Part shown: in pieces, positions 48,465-57,880 of the stretch
Layout of the letters: the number at the start of each line of letters is the position of its first letter
How positions within the stretch are numbered: position 1 is the first letter of the stretch
Assembly (NCBI GenBank): GCA_910575055.1
Contig: CAJTDC010000004.1
Coordinates: forward strand, 104,837 to 168,836
Direction: 5' to 3'
DNA from: Clostridia bacterium
GTDB lineage: Bacteria; Bacillota; Clostridia; Lachnospirales; Anaerotignaceae
DNA length: 64,000 nt
Position numbers and translations under genes: made by a program
Notes under the pieces: model-generated
The model's database searches: none
The model's input: the letters and a program-made list of their open reading frames with translations, nothing else
Told to the model about the DNA's origin: nothing

Positions 48465-49094
48465 ATGTATTATAACAATAAATCAAGTAAAATTTCTGCT
48501 AATGAAATGTCAAACAACACTAACAACATTATGACAGGTACAACAGGCTGCTCTTGTGGCAATGTTGAAATCATTACTCCTTCTACACCTTCCACACCAT
48601 CTACTCCAACTTCTCGCTTTTTAGGACTACAAGGTACTGTTACAAATATTTCTAATTTAAATGATGACGGTTGTACTAAACTTTTTGAAGTGCGTGACCA
48701 AAATGGTCGTATCACAAATTTTGTCATTACTCCTTGTACTTATTTTATCAATCAAGCCAATATTACAAGAGGTATGTCTATCACTGTATTCTATGATGCA
48801 GATGCTCCTGCTGTATTGATTTATCCTCCTCGTTTACAAGCTAGTGTTGTTGCTTCAAACAACTTAAATAAAAATGTAAAAGTAGATTATTTTGACTCCA
48901 ATTTACTCAGCCAAGACAAAGCACTTCAGCTTAATATTACAGACAATACAGAAATATTATTAGAAAATGGTCAAACATTTACAGGAAATCTAGGAAATCA
49001 TTATCTTGTTGTAATTTACACTGCATCTACAAGAAGCATACCTGCTCAAACAACACCAGAAAAAATTATTGTACTTTGTCAAAGTATAGCTTAA
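48465..49094 (+). CDS. Unknown protein with Ser-Thr-Pro repeat linker
   Basis: 209 aa. No signal peptide. The N-terminus (1-35) is Asn/Ser-rich with a CSCGN pair of Cys; then a TPSTPSTPSTPTS linker (about 39-51); then two beta-rich segments (about 55-125 and 130-205). The first, GTVTNISN...CTKLFEVRDQNG, has the look of an OB-like strand domain. I recognise no family; a spore-surface or envelope role would fit the composition but is a guess. AGGAG lies nine bases before the ATG. Confidence 0.6.
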   Translation: MYYNNKSSKISANEMSNNTNNIMTGTTGCSCGNVEIITPSTPSTPSTPTSRFLGLQGTVTNISNLNDDGCTKLFEVRDQNGRITNFVITPCTYFINQANITRGMSITVFYDADAPAVLIYPPRLQASVVASNNLNKNVKVDYFDSNLLSQDKALQLNITDNTEILLENGQTFTGNLGNHYLVVIYTASTRSIPAQTTPEKIIVLCQSIA

Positions 49095-49105
49095 TTCTTT
49101 TTTTG

Positions 49106-49227
49106 AAATAAAGGACAATATCAGTCTATTTTACAATCAGATATAGAAAATAACATTAATAAGTGCCCTTCATATAAAAATATGAGGGGCTTATTAATAT
49201 TTGATAAACTGGTATTGTCCCTTTATT
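49106..49227. repeat. Nested inverted repeat between convergent genes
   Basis: Outer arms 49106-49125 and 49208-49227 are near-perfect complements (AATAAAGGACAATATCAGT against its copy with one inserted and one changed base). Inner arms ATTAATAAG-GCCC-TCATAT (49155-49175) and 49180-49198 pair again. The inner stem alone can end transcription of both the 48465 gene and apt; the long outer arms resemble the ends of a small MITE. Confidence 0.65.
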
Positions 49228-49233
49228 ATATTT

Positions 49234-49749
49234 TTAATATTTTAACACAGACTCTACACGATACCCTTTTAATACTTCTCTACCTTTTAAATCTTCTAAT
49301 TCTATCAAAAAATCCAATGCTACAACTTCTGCTCCCATTTCTTCTACCATTTCTACAATGGCCTTTGCTGTTCCTCCTGTTGCTAACAAGTCATCTACTA
49401 TGACTACTTTTTGTCCTTTTTGTAAAGCATCTTGGTGCATTTCTATTGTTGCTGTACCATATTCCAGTGCATACTCTTTACTTACTGTTTTTGCAGGTAA
49501 TTTTCCTTTTTTTCTTACTGGTACAAATCCTTTTTCATCATTATATGCAATAGGCATACCAAACAAAAAGCCTCTAGACTCTGCTCCTAATATCACATCA
49601 TATTCCAAATCTATTATTTTTTGGTGCATTTGTGCAATCGCTTGTTGTAAACCTTCTGCATCTTTAAGTAATGTTGTGATATCTCTAAATATAACCCCTT
49701 TTTGCGGAAAATCTGGTATAGAACGTATTTTACTTTTTAAATCTACCAT
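49234..49749 (-). CDS. apt: Adenine phosphoribosyltransferase
   Basis: 171 aa from ATG 49749, with GAGGAGGG upstream; an in-frame GTG lies within that site. PRPP-binding loop VVIVDDLLATGGT (about 120-132). Salvages adenine to AMP. It lies about 20 bases after recJ, a common pairing. Confidence 0.95.
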   Translation of the reverse strand: MVDLKSKIRSIPDFPQKGVIFRDITTLLKDAEGLQQAIAQMHQKIIDLEYDVILGAESRGFLFGMPIAYNDEKGFVPVRKKGKLPAKTVSKEYALEYGTATIEMHQDALQKGQKVVIVDDLLATGGTAKAIVEMVEEMGAEVVALDFLIELEDLKGREVLKGYRVESVLKY

Positions 49750-49768
49750 TTCAAAATCCCTCCTCACT

Positions 49769-51550
49769 TCATTGTTGACTTATTCTAAAATCTTTTATTT
49801 GCAACTGTATACTGTTTTCTCCTCGAAATGTATTGATATCAACACTATACACAAAATCTATATTTTGCTCAATATATCCATTAAGCAACATTTTATCATA
49901 ATTTTGTTGTCCATACAATCGTTTTATCATTTCTAAAAATTTATCATATCCATCAAATGATATGGCGTTAAATTGTATTGCTGTTTTTTGTTCCTCTAAT
50001 ATCATTTTAATAATATTTTTTTCTTTCCCTACAAAAAAATATTTTACAATTTTAATGTCTTTACTACCAAACAAAGGTATATGGTTCCCTTTTCCAAAAG
50101 GTGCTAAATTTCTTAATTCTTCTGCTAATATCATATCAATTTCTTCAAAATTTAATTGCTTTTCTATTTTTAATACAGGTAAAAGCTGCTGTTGTGTTAA
50201 TTTACAATTATTTTGTAATCTTTTTTGAAGTTCTTCTATATTTTCATAAGGTAGCGAAAGTCCTGCCGCCATAGAATGTCCTCCAAATTTTGAAAACAAT
50301 TCTTTACAAGCATACAATTCCTCAAACATATTATAACCCTCAATACTTCTACCAGAACCTTTTGCCATATTTTCTGATTTTGTAATCAATATAGTGGGTC
50401 TATAAAATTTTTCTTTTATTCTACCTGCTACAATCCCTGCAATACTTTCGTGCACATTTTGCTGATATATTACAAACACTTTTTCATTTTGTTTATTTTT
50501 TTGTTCTATTTCTTTTATAACCTGTTCTGTTGCTTTTTGTGTCATATCTTTTCTGCTGTTATTTTGTTCTATTAAATAAAGTGCATATTGTTTTGCTTTT
50601 TCTGCATCATTTTCACAAAATAATGCTACAGCAGTTTTTGCTGTTTCTAATCTTCCTGCTGCATTCACACAAGGTCCTACAATAAAGCCAATATGATATT
50701 CTGTCAGTTCTTTACCATACAAATTGGTTTGCTCCAAAAGTGTTTTTAATCCTACATTTGTTGTTTGTGCCATTGTTTTTAAACCTTTTTTTACTATTAT
50801 TCTATTTTCTTCCATTAAATCTACAATATCACAAACCGTTGCTAATGTAGCAAGATGAAGACATTCCATTTCCAATGCTTCATTACTCATTTGTTGTCTT
50901 TTCAAAAAAAGTAATGCCAATTTATAACAAAGTCCTCCAGCACACAACATTTTAAAAGGATACTGACACTGTCTTTGTTTTGGGTCAACTACAGCATCTG
51001 CTTCAGGCAATATATCATTTCCATACTCATCAAATGCTGCTTCGTGATGGTCTATTACTACAACGGTCATATCAAATTCTTTTGCTTTTTTAATTTCCTC
51101 TATTGCTGCGATACCATTGTCACAAGTTAACAACAACTGTATTCCTTTATTATGTAATTCTTCTACTGCTTCTAAATTTAAGCCATATCCTTCTTTTTGT
51201 CTATGTGGAATATAATATATCACATCTGCTTCACAATAGCTTAATACTTTATACCATATTGCTGTACTTGTTACACCATCTACATCATAATCTCCATACA
51301 CTGCAATTTTTTGTTTTTGTTTTACTGCATTTTCCAGCAATTCTATTGCTTTTTGTGCATCTTTCATAGGCTTTTCCCCTAAAACATCATAAAGTGATGC
51401 ACTTTCTGCTCTTAAAAATGCTACTGCCTGTTTTTTTGTTTTAATTCCTCTATTTGCCAATACACAAGCTGTTGCTTGTCTAATGCCAAGCACTTCTGAC
51501 ATTTTATGTATATCTGCTTTTGTTCTTTTTAATGTCCATCTATTTTCCAA
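49769..51550 (-). CDS. recJ: Single-strand DNA exonuclease RecJ
   Basis: 593 aa if started at the TTG at 51550, which has AGGAGGGA in front; an ATG 27 bases further upstream lacks a site. DHH domain motifs VYGDYDVDGVTS (about 74-85), TCDNGIA and VVIDHHEA; DHHA1 domain with GGHSMAAGLS (about 430-440) and a C-terminal OB domain. 5'-3' exonuclease for recombination and repair. Confidence 0.93.
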   Translation of the reverse strand: MENRWTLKRTKADIHKMSEVLGIRQATACVLANRGIKTKKQAVAFLRAESASLYDVLGEKPMKDAQKAIELLENAVKQKQKIAVYGDYDVDGVTSTAIWYKVLSYCEADVIYYIPHRQKEGYGLNLEAVEELHNKGIQLLLTCDNGIAAIEEIKKAKEFDMTVVVIDHHEAAFDEYGNDILPEADAVVDPKQRQCQYPFKMLCAGGLCYKLALLFLKRQQMSNEALEMECLHLATLATVCDIVDLMEENRIIVKKGLKTMAQTTNVGLKTLLEQTNLYGKELTEYHIGFIVGPCVNAAGRLETAKTAVALFCENDAEKAKQYALYLIEQNNSRKDMTQKATEQVIKEIEQKNKQNEKVFVIYQQNVHESIAGIVAGRIKEKFYRPTILITKSENMAKGSGRSIEGYNMFEELYACKELFSKFGGHSMAAGLSLPYENIEELQKRLQNNCKLTQQQLLPVLKIEKQLNFEEIDMILAEELRNLAPFGKGNHIPLFGSKDIKIVKYFFVGKEKNIIKMILEEQKTAIQFNAISFDGYDKFLEMIKRLYGQQNYDKMLLNGYIEQNIDFVYSVDINTFRGENSIQLQIKDFRISQQ

Positions 51551-51589
51551 AAAAGTCCCTCCTCTCGCAAAAAACATTGTTACATTATT

Positions 51590-51922
51590 TTAATCTGTTT
51601 TACTATGTATTTCATTAAAAAAAATAGCACACATATCAAAAAATAAATCAAAACATTCTTGTTGTGTCTTACATACACTTTTTATATAAAAAGAATAACC
51701 TCTCTGTTCATCAAATGAAATATTTTTGTTTTTTTCTATCCATTTTTTAGCCCAATTATGAAATTCCTGTTTGAAAATTTTATCTATATTATTTATTTCT
51801 TGAATTGACATACTATAGCACAAAAAACCACTTAAAAAATGAGAAAGATAATCGAAATTTAATTCTCTAATAAACATAAGTGGTCGTTTTTTTATACACT
51901 CAATTAGCTTTTCTATATCCAT
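51590..51922 (-). CDS. Small soluble protein of unknown function
   Basis: 110 aa. The start MDIEKLIECIKKRPLMFI, then LSHFLSGFLCYSM, resembles small single-domain proteins found beside toxin or immunity genes, but no such partner is here and I cannot name a family. AGGAGTAAAAAT precedes the ATG. It lies between secF and recJ, parted from secF by a terminator, and looks like a later insertion into a conserved gene order. Confidence 0.55.
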   Translation of the reverse strand: MDIEKLIECIKKRPLMFIRELNFDYLSHFLSGFLCYSMSIQEINNIDKIFKQEFHNWAKKWIEKNKNISFDEQRGYSFYIKSVCKTQQECFDLFFDMCAIFFNEIHSKTD

Positions 51923-51960
51923 ATTTTTACTCCTTTATTATTTTCATTGCAAATGAAATA

Positions 51961-51987
51961 AACAGACGCTACAAAACGTCTGTTTTT
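51961..51987. terminator. Terminator after secF
   Basis: AACAGACG pairs with CGTCTGTT with T-rich flanks on both strands, five bases from the secF stop. Confidence 0.7.
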
Positions 51988-51991
51988 ATAC

Positions 51992-52867
51992 TCATTTTTC
52001 ATTTTTAGGCAAAAGTAAATACCAAATATTAGCAGAAATAAATATTGAGGAATATGCTCCTGCAATAATACCTACTATCATAGGCAATGAAAAATCTTTA
52101 ATAGACTGCACTCCCAAAATATATATTGCACCAATTGTAAACAATGTGGTCAGTGTAGTATTGATAGAACGCCCCAATGTTTGACTAATACTTTTATTAA
52201 TTTTTTCTGCTGTTTGATTTTTTCTATATTTTGGCGTGTTTTCTCTAATTCTATCAAATATAACAATAGTAGAATTGATAGAATATCCCAATATTGTCAA
52301 AAGTACTGCTATAAACGCATTATCTACTGGTATACGAAATATTGCATAACAAGTCATAACAATCAAAACATCGTGCACCAATGCTACAATAGCACTGCCT
52401 CCTGCACGCACATCTTTAAATCGAATAGAAATATATATTAACATACAAATACAAGCAATCAACACTGCTTTTATTGCTGTCATCTGCATTTCTCTGCTAA
52501 CTGTTGCAGAAACATCTACTATAGAGTCTATTACTGCATTTTGATATTTTTGTTTAATGTTATCTGACAATTCTGTCCTCATATCTCCATCTATAGACTG
52601 CATTTTAATAGAAACACTATTTGTACCAATTACTTTTTGTACTTGAGGGCTTTTTTGTCCTGTAACATCTTCTATTATTTTTGTAATATCATCATTTGAA
52701 AATTCTTCTCCTACTTCTACACTCATAGAAGTACCACCAGTAAATTCAATGCCAAAATTAAATATGCCCTTTCCTGCACTTCCATTTACTATCATTGTAA
52801 CGATGCCGGCTAAAATAATTACTATCGACACCGCAAAAAATTTTAATCTGTTTTCTACGATTTTCAT
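51992..52867 (-). CDS. secF: Protein translocase subunit SecF
   Basis: 291 aa, six membrane helices. FGIEFTGGTSM (about 36-46) is the first conserved block and GYSINSTIVIFDRIREN (about 194-210) the D4/D5 motif. With SecD it uses the ion gradient to pull exported proteins across the membrane. It lies 15 bases after secD. Confidence 0.95.
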   Translation of the reverse strand: MKIVENRLKFFAVSIVIILAGIVTMIVNGSAGKGIFNFGIEFTGGTSMSVEVGEEFSNDDITKIIEDVTGQKSPQVQKVIGTNSVSIKMQSIDGDMRTELSDNIKQKYQNAVIDSIVDVSATVSREMQMTAIKAVLIACICMLIYISIRFKDVRAGGSAIVALVHDVLIVMTCYAIFRIPVDNAFIAVLLTILGYSINSTIVIFDRIRENTPKYRKNQTAEKINKSISQTLGRSINTTLTTLFTIGAIYILGVQSIKDFSLPMIVGIIAGAYSSIFISANIWYLLLPKNEK

Positions 52868-52882
52868 TATTTTTCGCCTCCC

Positions 52883-54121
52883 TTATTTCGTACGCAATCC
52901 ATAATATTTTGGATTATTTACACCAATATATATCATACCTTGCAATATCATTCTTGTAATAAATATTGCTGTAAACATAGAAAGTATAATACCTATCATT
53001 AATGTTTGTGCAAATCCTTTTACTGTACCAGTACCTAACCAAAACAATACTCCTGCTGCTATCAATGTTGTAACATTACCATCAATAATGGCTGGCAATG
53101 CCCTCGAAAAACCATTGTGTACTGCTACTCTTAAGGAATGTCCTGCTATCAATTCTTCTTTCATTCTTTCAAATATTACAACATTAGCATCTACTGCCAT
53201 ACCTACAGAAAGCACAATACCTGCAATACCAGGCAATGTCAATGTTACGTGCAGTACGCTCAATGCTACCAATTCTAGTCCTACATAAATGATTAATGCC
53301 CAATCTGCTGCAAATCCTAATGCTCTATACACTGCCAACATAAACAGCAATACAATACAAATACCTATTGCACCTGCCTTTAATCCTGTAGAAAGTGCAT
53401 CTGTTCCCAATCTAGCACCTACATTTTCCATTTTTAATATATTCAAATTAAAAGGCAACGAACCTGCCCTAATCAAAGAAGCCGTTTTTTCTGCTTCTTC
53501 TGGTGTAAAATGTCCTGTAATCATAGCATTTCCATCTGTAATTTCTGTATTTACTACTGGTGCACTTACAATTTCATCATCTAATACTATAGCAATCTGT
53601 TTACCTATATTATTTTTAGTAGCCTCTGCAAAAAGCTGTTTTCCTTCTTCTGTAAATTCTAATGAAACATAAGGTTCTGAAACACCTTGTTGTGATACTT
53701 GTCCCACTTGTTTTCTAGCATCTGCTACCATGTCCCCCGTTAAAAGTACCTTTCCTGTTTCATCTGTAAATGACAACTGTGCTGTTTGACCAATTTCTTT
53801 GATTGCTTCTTCTGCATTTTCCACACCTGGTATATCTACTCTAAGACGCTTTTCTCCCTCTCTTGCGACCTCTGCTTCTGTCCAGTTATTCCAATCTAAT
53901 CTCCCCTGTATCAATGAAATTGCTGCTGCCATTTCCTCCTCTGTTACTTCTTGTTTATCTGCTTCATACAATATTTGTACACCACCACTTAAATCTAAGC
54001 CTTGTTTAATATTCCAAATACTGCCTTGTTTGTTCTCTCCTATACCCTGATAAGACAAAAATGCCAAAGCACCTGCCAATATCAGCATAACAAAGAGCAT
54101 CAAACCACCCTTTCCTTTCAT
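52883..54121 (-). CDS. secD: Protein translocase subunit SecD
   Basis: 412 aa, six helices with a compact P1 domain, as in Firmicutes. GLDLSGGVQILYEAD (about 41-55), GSLPFNLNIL and VGMAVDANVVIFERMKEE (about 307-324) are family motifs. Encoded between the SCIFF maturase and secF. Confidence 0.95.
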   Translation of the reverse strand: MKGKGGLMLFVMLILAGALAFLSYQGIGENKQGSIWNIKQGLDLSGGVQILYEADKQEVTEEEMAAAISLIQGRLDWNNWTEAEVAREGEKRLRVDIPGVENAEEAIKEIGQTAQLSFTDETGKVLLTGDMVADARKQVGQVSQQGVSEPYVSLEFTEEGKQLFAEATKNNIGKQIAIVLDDEIVSAPVVNTEITDGNAMITGHFTPEEAEKTASLIRAGSLPFNLNILKMENVGARLGTDALSTGLKAGAIGICIVLLFMLAVYRALGFAADWALIIYVGLELVALSVLHVTLTLPGIAGIVLSVGMAVDANVVIFERMKEELIAGHSLRVAVHNGFSRALPAIIDGNVTTLIAAGVLFWLGTGTVKGFAQTLMIGIILSMFTAIFITRMILQGMIYIGVNNPKYYGLRTK

Positions 54122-54212
54122 TCAAAAACCTCCTTGGTTAACTATGAAATTTTTATGATAATGCCTTTTTTTCAAAACAATTATATTACTGCACATTATT
54201 TCCGTCAATATT

Positions 54213-55568
54213 TTATTCATCTAACAATTCCTTTGCTTTTATCATAATGGCACATTCTATTCTTTTTCTTTGCATTTTACAGCCAATTTCATAAGGTTTT
54301 AATATATCGCCATTTTGTTGATAGGCATTTGCTGCACAGCCCCCACTACAATAAAATTTTGCCCAGCATTTTTTACAATCTTCTTTTGCATATACATTAC
54401 ATTTTGAAAAAACTTCTCTTTGTTGTGTATTGGTAACGCCTTCATATACTGTACCCATTTTGAACTCTGGCATACCCACAAACTGATGACAAGGATACAA
54501 TTCACCCGTCGGTGTTACTGCTAAATATTCTGTACCAGAACCACAGCCTACCAATCTTTTCATTACACAAGGGCCACCACTCAAATCAATATTAAAGTGA
54601 AAGAAATTGAAAGCATTTCCATTTTTTCTTCTTTCATAGAGTTCTTTTGCCAGTTTTTCATATTCTTCATATATCATAGGCAATTCTTTCTCTGTAATAG
54701 CATATGGCATATTTTCCTCCGCTACTACTGGTTCTACTGAAATTTGTTGAAATCCCAAATCTGCCATATGTATTACATCTTTACAAAAATCAATATTATA
54801 TTTTGTAAATGTTCCTCTAATATAATAGTCTGTTTGATTTCTACTTTCTGCTATTTTTTGAAATTTTGGCACAATGACATCATAACTACCTTGTCCTCCT
54901 GCTCTTGGACGCATTCTGTCATTGACTTCTTTTCTACCATCTAAGCTTAACACCAAATTATACATATTTTCATTTATAAATTCTTGTTTCTGCTCGTCCA
55001 AAAGTACACCATTTGTTGTAATGGTAAAACGGAATTTTTTATTATATTTCTCCTCTATTTCTCTACCATATTTTACAATTTCTTTTACCACTTCAAAATT
55101 CATTAATGGCTCTCCTCCAAAAAAGTCTATTTCCAAATTTCTACGAGAGCCAGAATTTTCTATTAAAAAATCAAGTGCTTTTTTTCCTACCTCTGCACTC
55201 ATCAATTCCCTTTTTCCGTGATATTCTCCTTCTTCTGCAAAACAATATTCACATTTTAAATTGCAGTCGTGTGCTATATGAAGACAAAGTGCCTTTACTA
55301 CAGCATTTCTACTATCCATCATTGGTAATACTTTCTCATAGTCATCTTCTGTATAAAGCATACCTTCTTTTTCTAATATAGAAAGTTCTTCTACTGCTTC
55401 CTCTATCTGTTCCATATCATATTGCGAAAATTTCAACTGTAATGCGTTTTTAGGCACTTCTTTCCACATATCTGCTAAATCATATACCACATCATCTACT
55501 ACGTGTATCGCTCCACTATTTACGTCCATTACAATATTGACACCATTTTGACAAAATTTATGTATCAT
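54213..55568 (-). CDS. scfB: SCIFF peptide maturase (radical SAM/SPASM thioether synthase)
   Basis: 451 aa. Radical SAM cluster motif CNLKCEYC (about 103-110), followed by the FFGGEPLMNFEVV block, and a C-terminal SPASM region with Cys in CGSGTEYLAVTPTGELYPC, CNVYAKEDCKKCWAKFYCSGGC. It forms Cys-Thr thioether bridges in the SCIFF precursor encoded 89 bases upstream; the N-terminal 90 residues would be the peptide-recognition domain. The gene order with secD and secF is the usual one in Clostridia. Confidence 0.95.
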   Translation of the reverse strand: MIHKFCQNGVNIVMDVNSGAIHVVDDVVYDLADMWKEVPKNALQLKFSQYDMEQIEEAVEELSILEKEGMLYTEDDYEKVLPMMDSRNAVVKALCLHIAHDCNLKCEYCFAEEGEYHGKRELMSAEVGKKALDFLIENSGSRRNLEIDFFGGEPLMNFEVVKEIVKYGREIEEKYNKKFRFTITTNGVLLDEQKQEFINENMYNLVLSLDGRKEVNDRMRPRAGGQGSYDVIVPKFQKIAESRNQTDYYIRGTFTKYNIDFCKDVIHMADLGFQQISVEPVVAEENMPYAITEKELPMIYEEYEKLAKELYERRKNGNAFNFFHFNIDLSGGPCVMKRLVGCGSGTEYLAVTPTGELYPCHQFVGMPEFKMGTVYEGVTNTQQREVFSKCNVYAKEDCKKCWAKFYCSGGCAANAYQQNGDILKPYEIGCKMQRKRIECAIMIKAKELLDE

Positions 55569-55600
55569 ATTTTATTTCCTCCTACTATATTTATAACATA

Positions 55601-55639
55601 AAAAGAAAGGCTATTTTCTATCATGGAAAACAGCCTTTT
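55601..55639 (-). terminator. Hairpin between SCIFF precursor and maturase genes
   Basis: On the minus strand AAAGGCTGTTTTC pairs with GAAAATAGCCTTT followed by CTTTTT. A partial stop here would give more precursor than maturase. Confidence 0.7.
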
Positions 55640-55656
55640 GTGTCCTTTACTTTTAA

Positions 55657-55797
55657 TTATCTTTGCTCACAGGACTGATTTGCTATGGTACAAGATGTTT
55701 TACAAGCGGACTGACAAGATGTTTGACACTCTCCACAGCCTCCAGTTGCTACTGTCTTTTTTAACATTTTTGTATTTAATGTTTTTATATGTTTCAT
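55657..55797 (-). CDS. scfA: SCIFF ranthipeptide precursor
   Basis: 46 aa, too short for routine gene calls: starts MKHIKTLNTKMLKKTVATGG, then CGECQTSCQSACKTSCTIAN and QSCEQR. Six Cys at 21, 24, 28, 32, 36 and 43 give the six-cysteines-in-forty-five pattern that names the family, with Thr/Ser beside each as thioether partners. AAGGAGGG lies ten bases before the ATG. Modified by the maturase downstream; the mature product is thought to act in cell signalling or regulation in Clostridia. Confidence 0.96.
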   Translation of the reverse strand: MKHIKTLNTKMLKKTVATGGCGECQTSCQSACKTSCTIANQSCEQR

Positions 55798-55842
55798 TCT
55801 GTATAAACCCTCCTTAAAAACAAAATTTATAAATACCGTACC

Positions 55843-55871
55843 ATTATAGCATACATTATTATTTTTGAAAA
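55843..55871 (-). promoter_or_regulatory. Candidate promoter of scfA
   Basis: On the minus strand TTTTCA (55866-55871), 17 bases, TATAAT (55843-55848), about 45 bases before the scfA ATG. Confidence 0.5.
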
Positions 55872-55877
55872 TAGTTT

Positions 55878-56315
55878 TTATCCCTTTTTCATATTAATTC
55901 CCAAAATGCCTCCTACGCCTCCTCCTGCTGCTGCCAAAAGTATCATAAGCCCTTTTGACCCTACTACACTAAATCCACTTCCTGCAATGCCATCTAACAC
56001 AAACAATATTACTCCATAAGCAAGTCCTGCCAATATTCCCCACAATATTCCCCTTGCTTTGGCACATCTTGCCCAATCAAATCCTGCAATACCTGCCGAA
56101 ATTACAGTACAGCAAAGTGCTATCAAAGGTAATTTTTCCTCTGTTACATCTGTATAAGTTAAAACAATACCATATGTAATAAATATAATACAAGTGACTG
56201 CATAAGCCATTACAATACCTTTGAGCATACATAAAATTTGACTATTCCCCATTTCTTTTTTTGTTTTTACATTCTCCCTCTTTTTTATATTTTGTTTTTT
56301 TTCTTTTTTCTCCAC
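55878..56315 (-). CDS. TIGR04086-like membrane protein
   Basis: 145 aa. A Lys-rich N-terminus (1-24) and four membrane helices (about 30-54, 63-82, 91-108 and 122-140), the last Gly-rich (AAAGGGVGGILGINM). This matches small membrane proteins (TIGR04086) that lie next to SCIFF genes in Clostridia. Function unknown; position suggests a link with SecDF or peptide export. Confidence 0.75.
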   Translation of the reverse strand: MEKKEKKQNIKKRENVKTKKEMGNSQILCMLKGIVMAYAVTCIIFITYGIVLTYTDVTEEKLPLIALCCTVISAGIAGFDWARCAKARGILWGILAGLAYGVILFVLDGIAGSGFSVVGSKGLMILLAAAGGGVGGILGINMKKG

Positions 56316-56446
56316 AGCTTTTCCTCCTGTTTTTATTTTATTTTATGTTATACAAAAATATATTATGCTATGTTGAAAAAGTAATTAAAAAATGTTACAC
56401 TATTTGGAATTGATACTAAATTATTTTTTAGAAAGAAGCGTTGTTT

Positions 56447-57292
56447 ATGATAGACCTTCATTGTCACTCTTATTTTTCTGATGGCACTTTTTCTCCAGAA
56501 GAAATTGTAATAAAAGCAAAAAAAAGAGGACTTCGTGCCATTGCTTTAACTGACCACGATACTATAGACGGTTTAGAAACATTCCAACAGGCAGGACAAA
56601 AGTATCATATAGAAACAATTACAGGCATTGAATTTGCAGCACAATACAATCGTTTTAGAAAACAAGAAATTCACATTGTAGGATTAGGTTTTTCCCTTAC
56701 TGCAAAAGCATTAACAGAACAAATGAAAAAAATAGTAGAAGCTCGTCAAATTCGTAATGAAAAAATGATTTATGCTCTCAATCAATTAGGTTTTGACATA
56801 TCTTATGAACAAATAAAACAAAATGCTGGAGGAAATATTATTACAAGAGCACATTTCGCTAATGTTTTAGTTCAAAAAAATATTGTCAAAAATACAAAAG
56901 ATGCTTTTGATAAATATCTTTCTACAGACAAGCCTGCTTATGTACAAAGACAAGCACTTTCCCCTGCTCTTTGTATACAAACAATACAAAAATCTGGAGG
57001 TGTTGCAGTATTAGCTCACCCTACTTTATATCATATGGACTACAATGAAATAGAGCTACTTTCACAAGAATTAAAAAGTTATGGCTTAAATGCTATAGAA
57101 ACACAATATTCTTCTTATTCTTCAGAGCAAAGCAAAAAAATAACTGCATTAGCAGACAAAATTGGCTTACTTTATAGTGGTGGAAGTGACTTTCACGGTA
57201 AAAACAAACCCAATATAGATATTGGTGTTGGAAAAAATAATTTACACATTCCCTATTCTTATTGGGAAGCACTTAAAAAACACTGTATTTAA
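56447..57292 (+). CDS. PHP-domain phosphoesterase (YciV/RNase AM-like)
   Basis: 281 aa. Metal-binding motifs DLHCHSYFSDG (about 3-13), LTDHDTIDG (about 34-42), GIEFAA, VLAHPT and GSDFHG, as in YciV/TrpH proteins, which act on nucleoside 3',5'-bisphosphates and RNA 5' ends. I take the ATG at 56447; a TTG six bases earlier is in frame. The next gene follows by 35 bases. Confidence 0.85.
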   Translation: MIDLHCHSYFSDGTFSPEEIVIKAKKRGLRAIALTDHDTIDGLETFQQAGQKYHIETITGIEFAAQYNRFRKQEIHIVGLGFSLTAKALTEQMKKIVEARQIRNEKMIYALNQLGFDISYEQIKQNAGGNIITRAHFANVLVQKNIVKNTKDAFDKYLSTDKPAYVQRQALSPALCIQTIQKSGGVAVLAHPTLYHMDYNEIELLSQELKSYGLNAIETQYSSYSSEQSKKITALADKIGLLYSGGSDFHGKNKPNIDIGVGKNNLHIPYSYWEALKKHCI

Positions 57293-57327
57293 AATTTTTT
57301 ATATATTACGAAGGGAGCATTTTTATT

Positions 57328-57807
57328 ATGTCTATTGAAAAAGTAAAATTATATTTTAAACAATTTGGAAGAGAAAATGATGTGCTGGAATTTGAAACTT
57401 CTTCTGCTACAGTGGAATTAGCAGCAGAAGCTGCTCACGTAATACCTGCTCGTATTACAAAAACACTTGCCTTTCAGTCTGGTGACAGTTGTATACTTAT
57501 TGCTACTGCTGGAGATGCTAAAATTGATAACAAAAAATTTAAAGCAGAATTTTCTATGAAAGCAAAAATGCTTTCTCCAGAAGAAACACTTTCTTTTACT
57601 GGTCATGCAATAGGAGGTGTTTGTCCCTTTGCTGTACCTGATAATGTAAAAACTTATGTAGATATCTCTCTGAAACGTTTTGATACAGTATTTCCTGCCG
57701 CTGGAAGCAGCAATTCTGCCATTGAATTGACTTGTGATGAATTGTTTCAATATGGAAAATGTCAAAAATGGATTGATGTTTGTAAAGGTTGGGAAGAAAA
57801 TTTATAA
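57328..57807 (+). CDS. YbaK-type Cys-tRNA(Pro)/aminoacyl-tRNA deacylase
   Basis: 159 aa of the YbaK/ProX editing fold. ARITKTLAF near residue 45 holds the conserved Lys, and GHAIGGVCPFAVPDNVKTYVDI (about 92-113; key residues G, G, P, F, G-equivalent) the other signature. Frees tRNA from wrongly attached amino acids. GAAGGGAG lies ahead of the ATG. Confidence 0.88.
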   Translation: MSIEKVKLYFKQFGRENDVLEFETSSATVELAAEAAHVIPARITKTLAFQSGDSCILIATAGDAKIDNKKFKAEFSMKAKMLSPEETLSFTGHAIGGVCPFAVPDNVKTYVDISLKRFDTVFPAAGSSNSAIELTCDELFQYGKCQKWIDVCKGWEENL

Positions 57808-57880
57808 ATTGTTTAAAATATTGTTATTTTCTTATACAATGCTATTTTTCAGAATTACTATATTTTCAGTATAATTTTTA

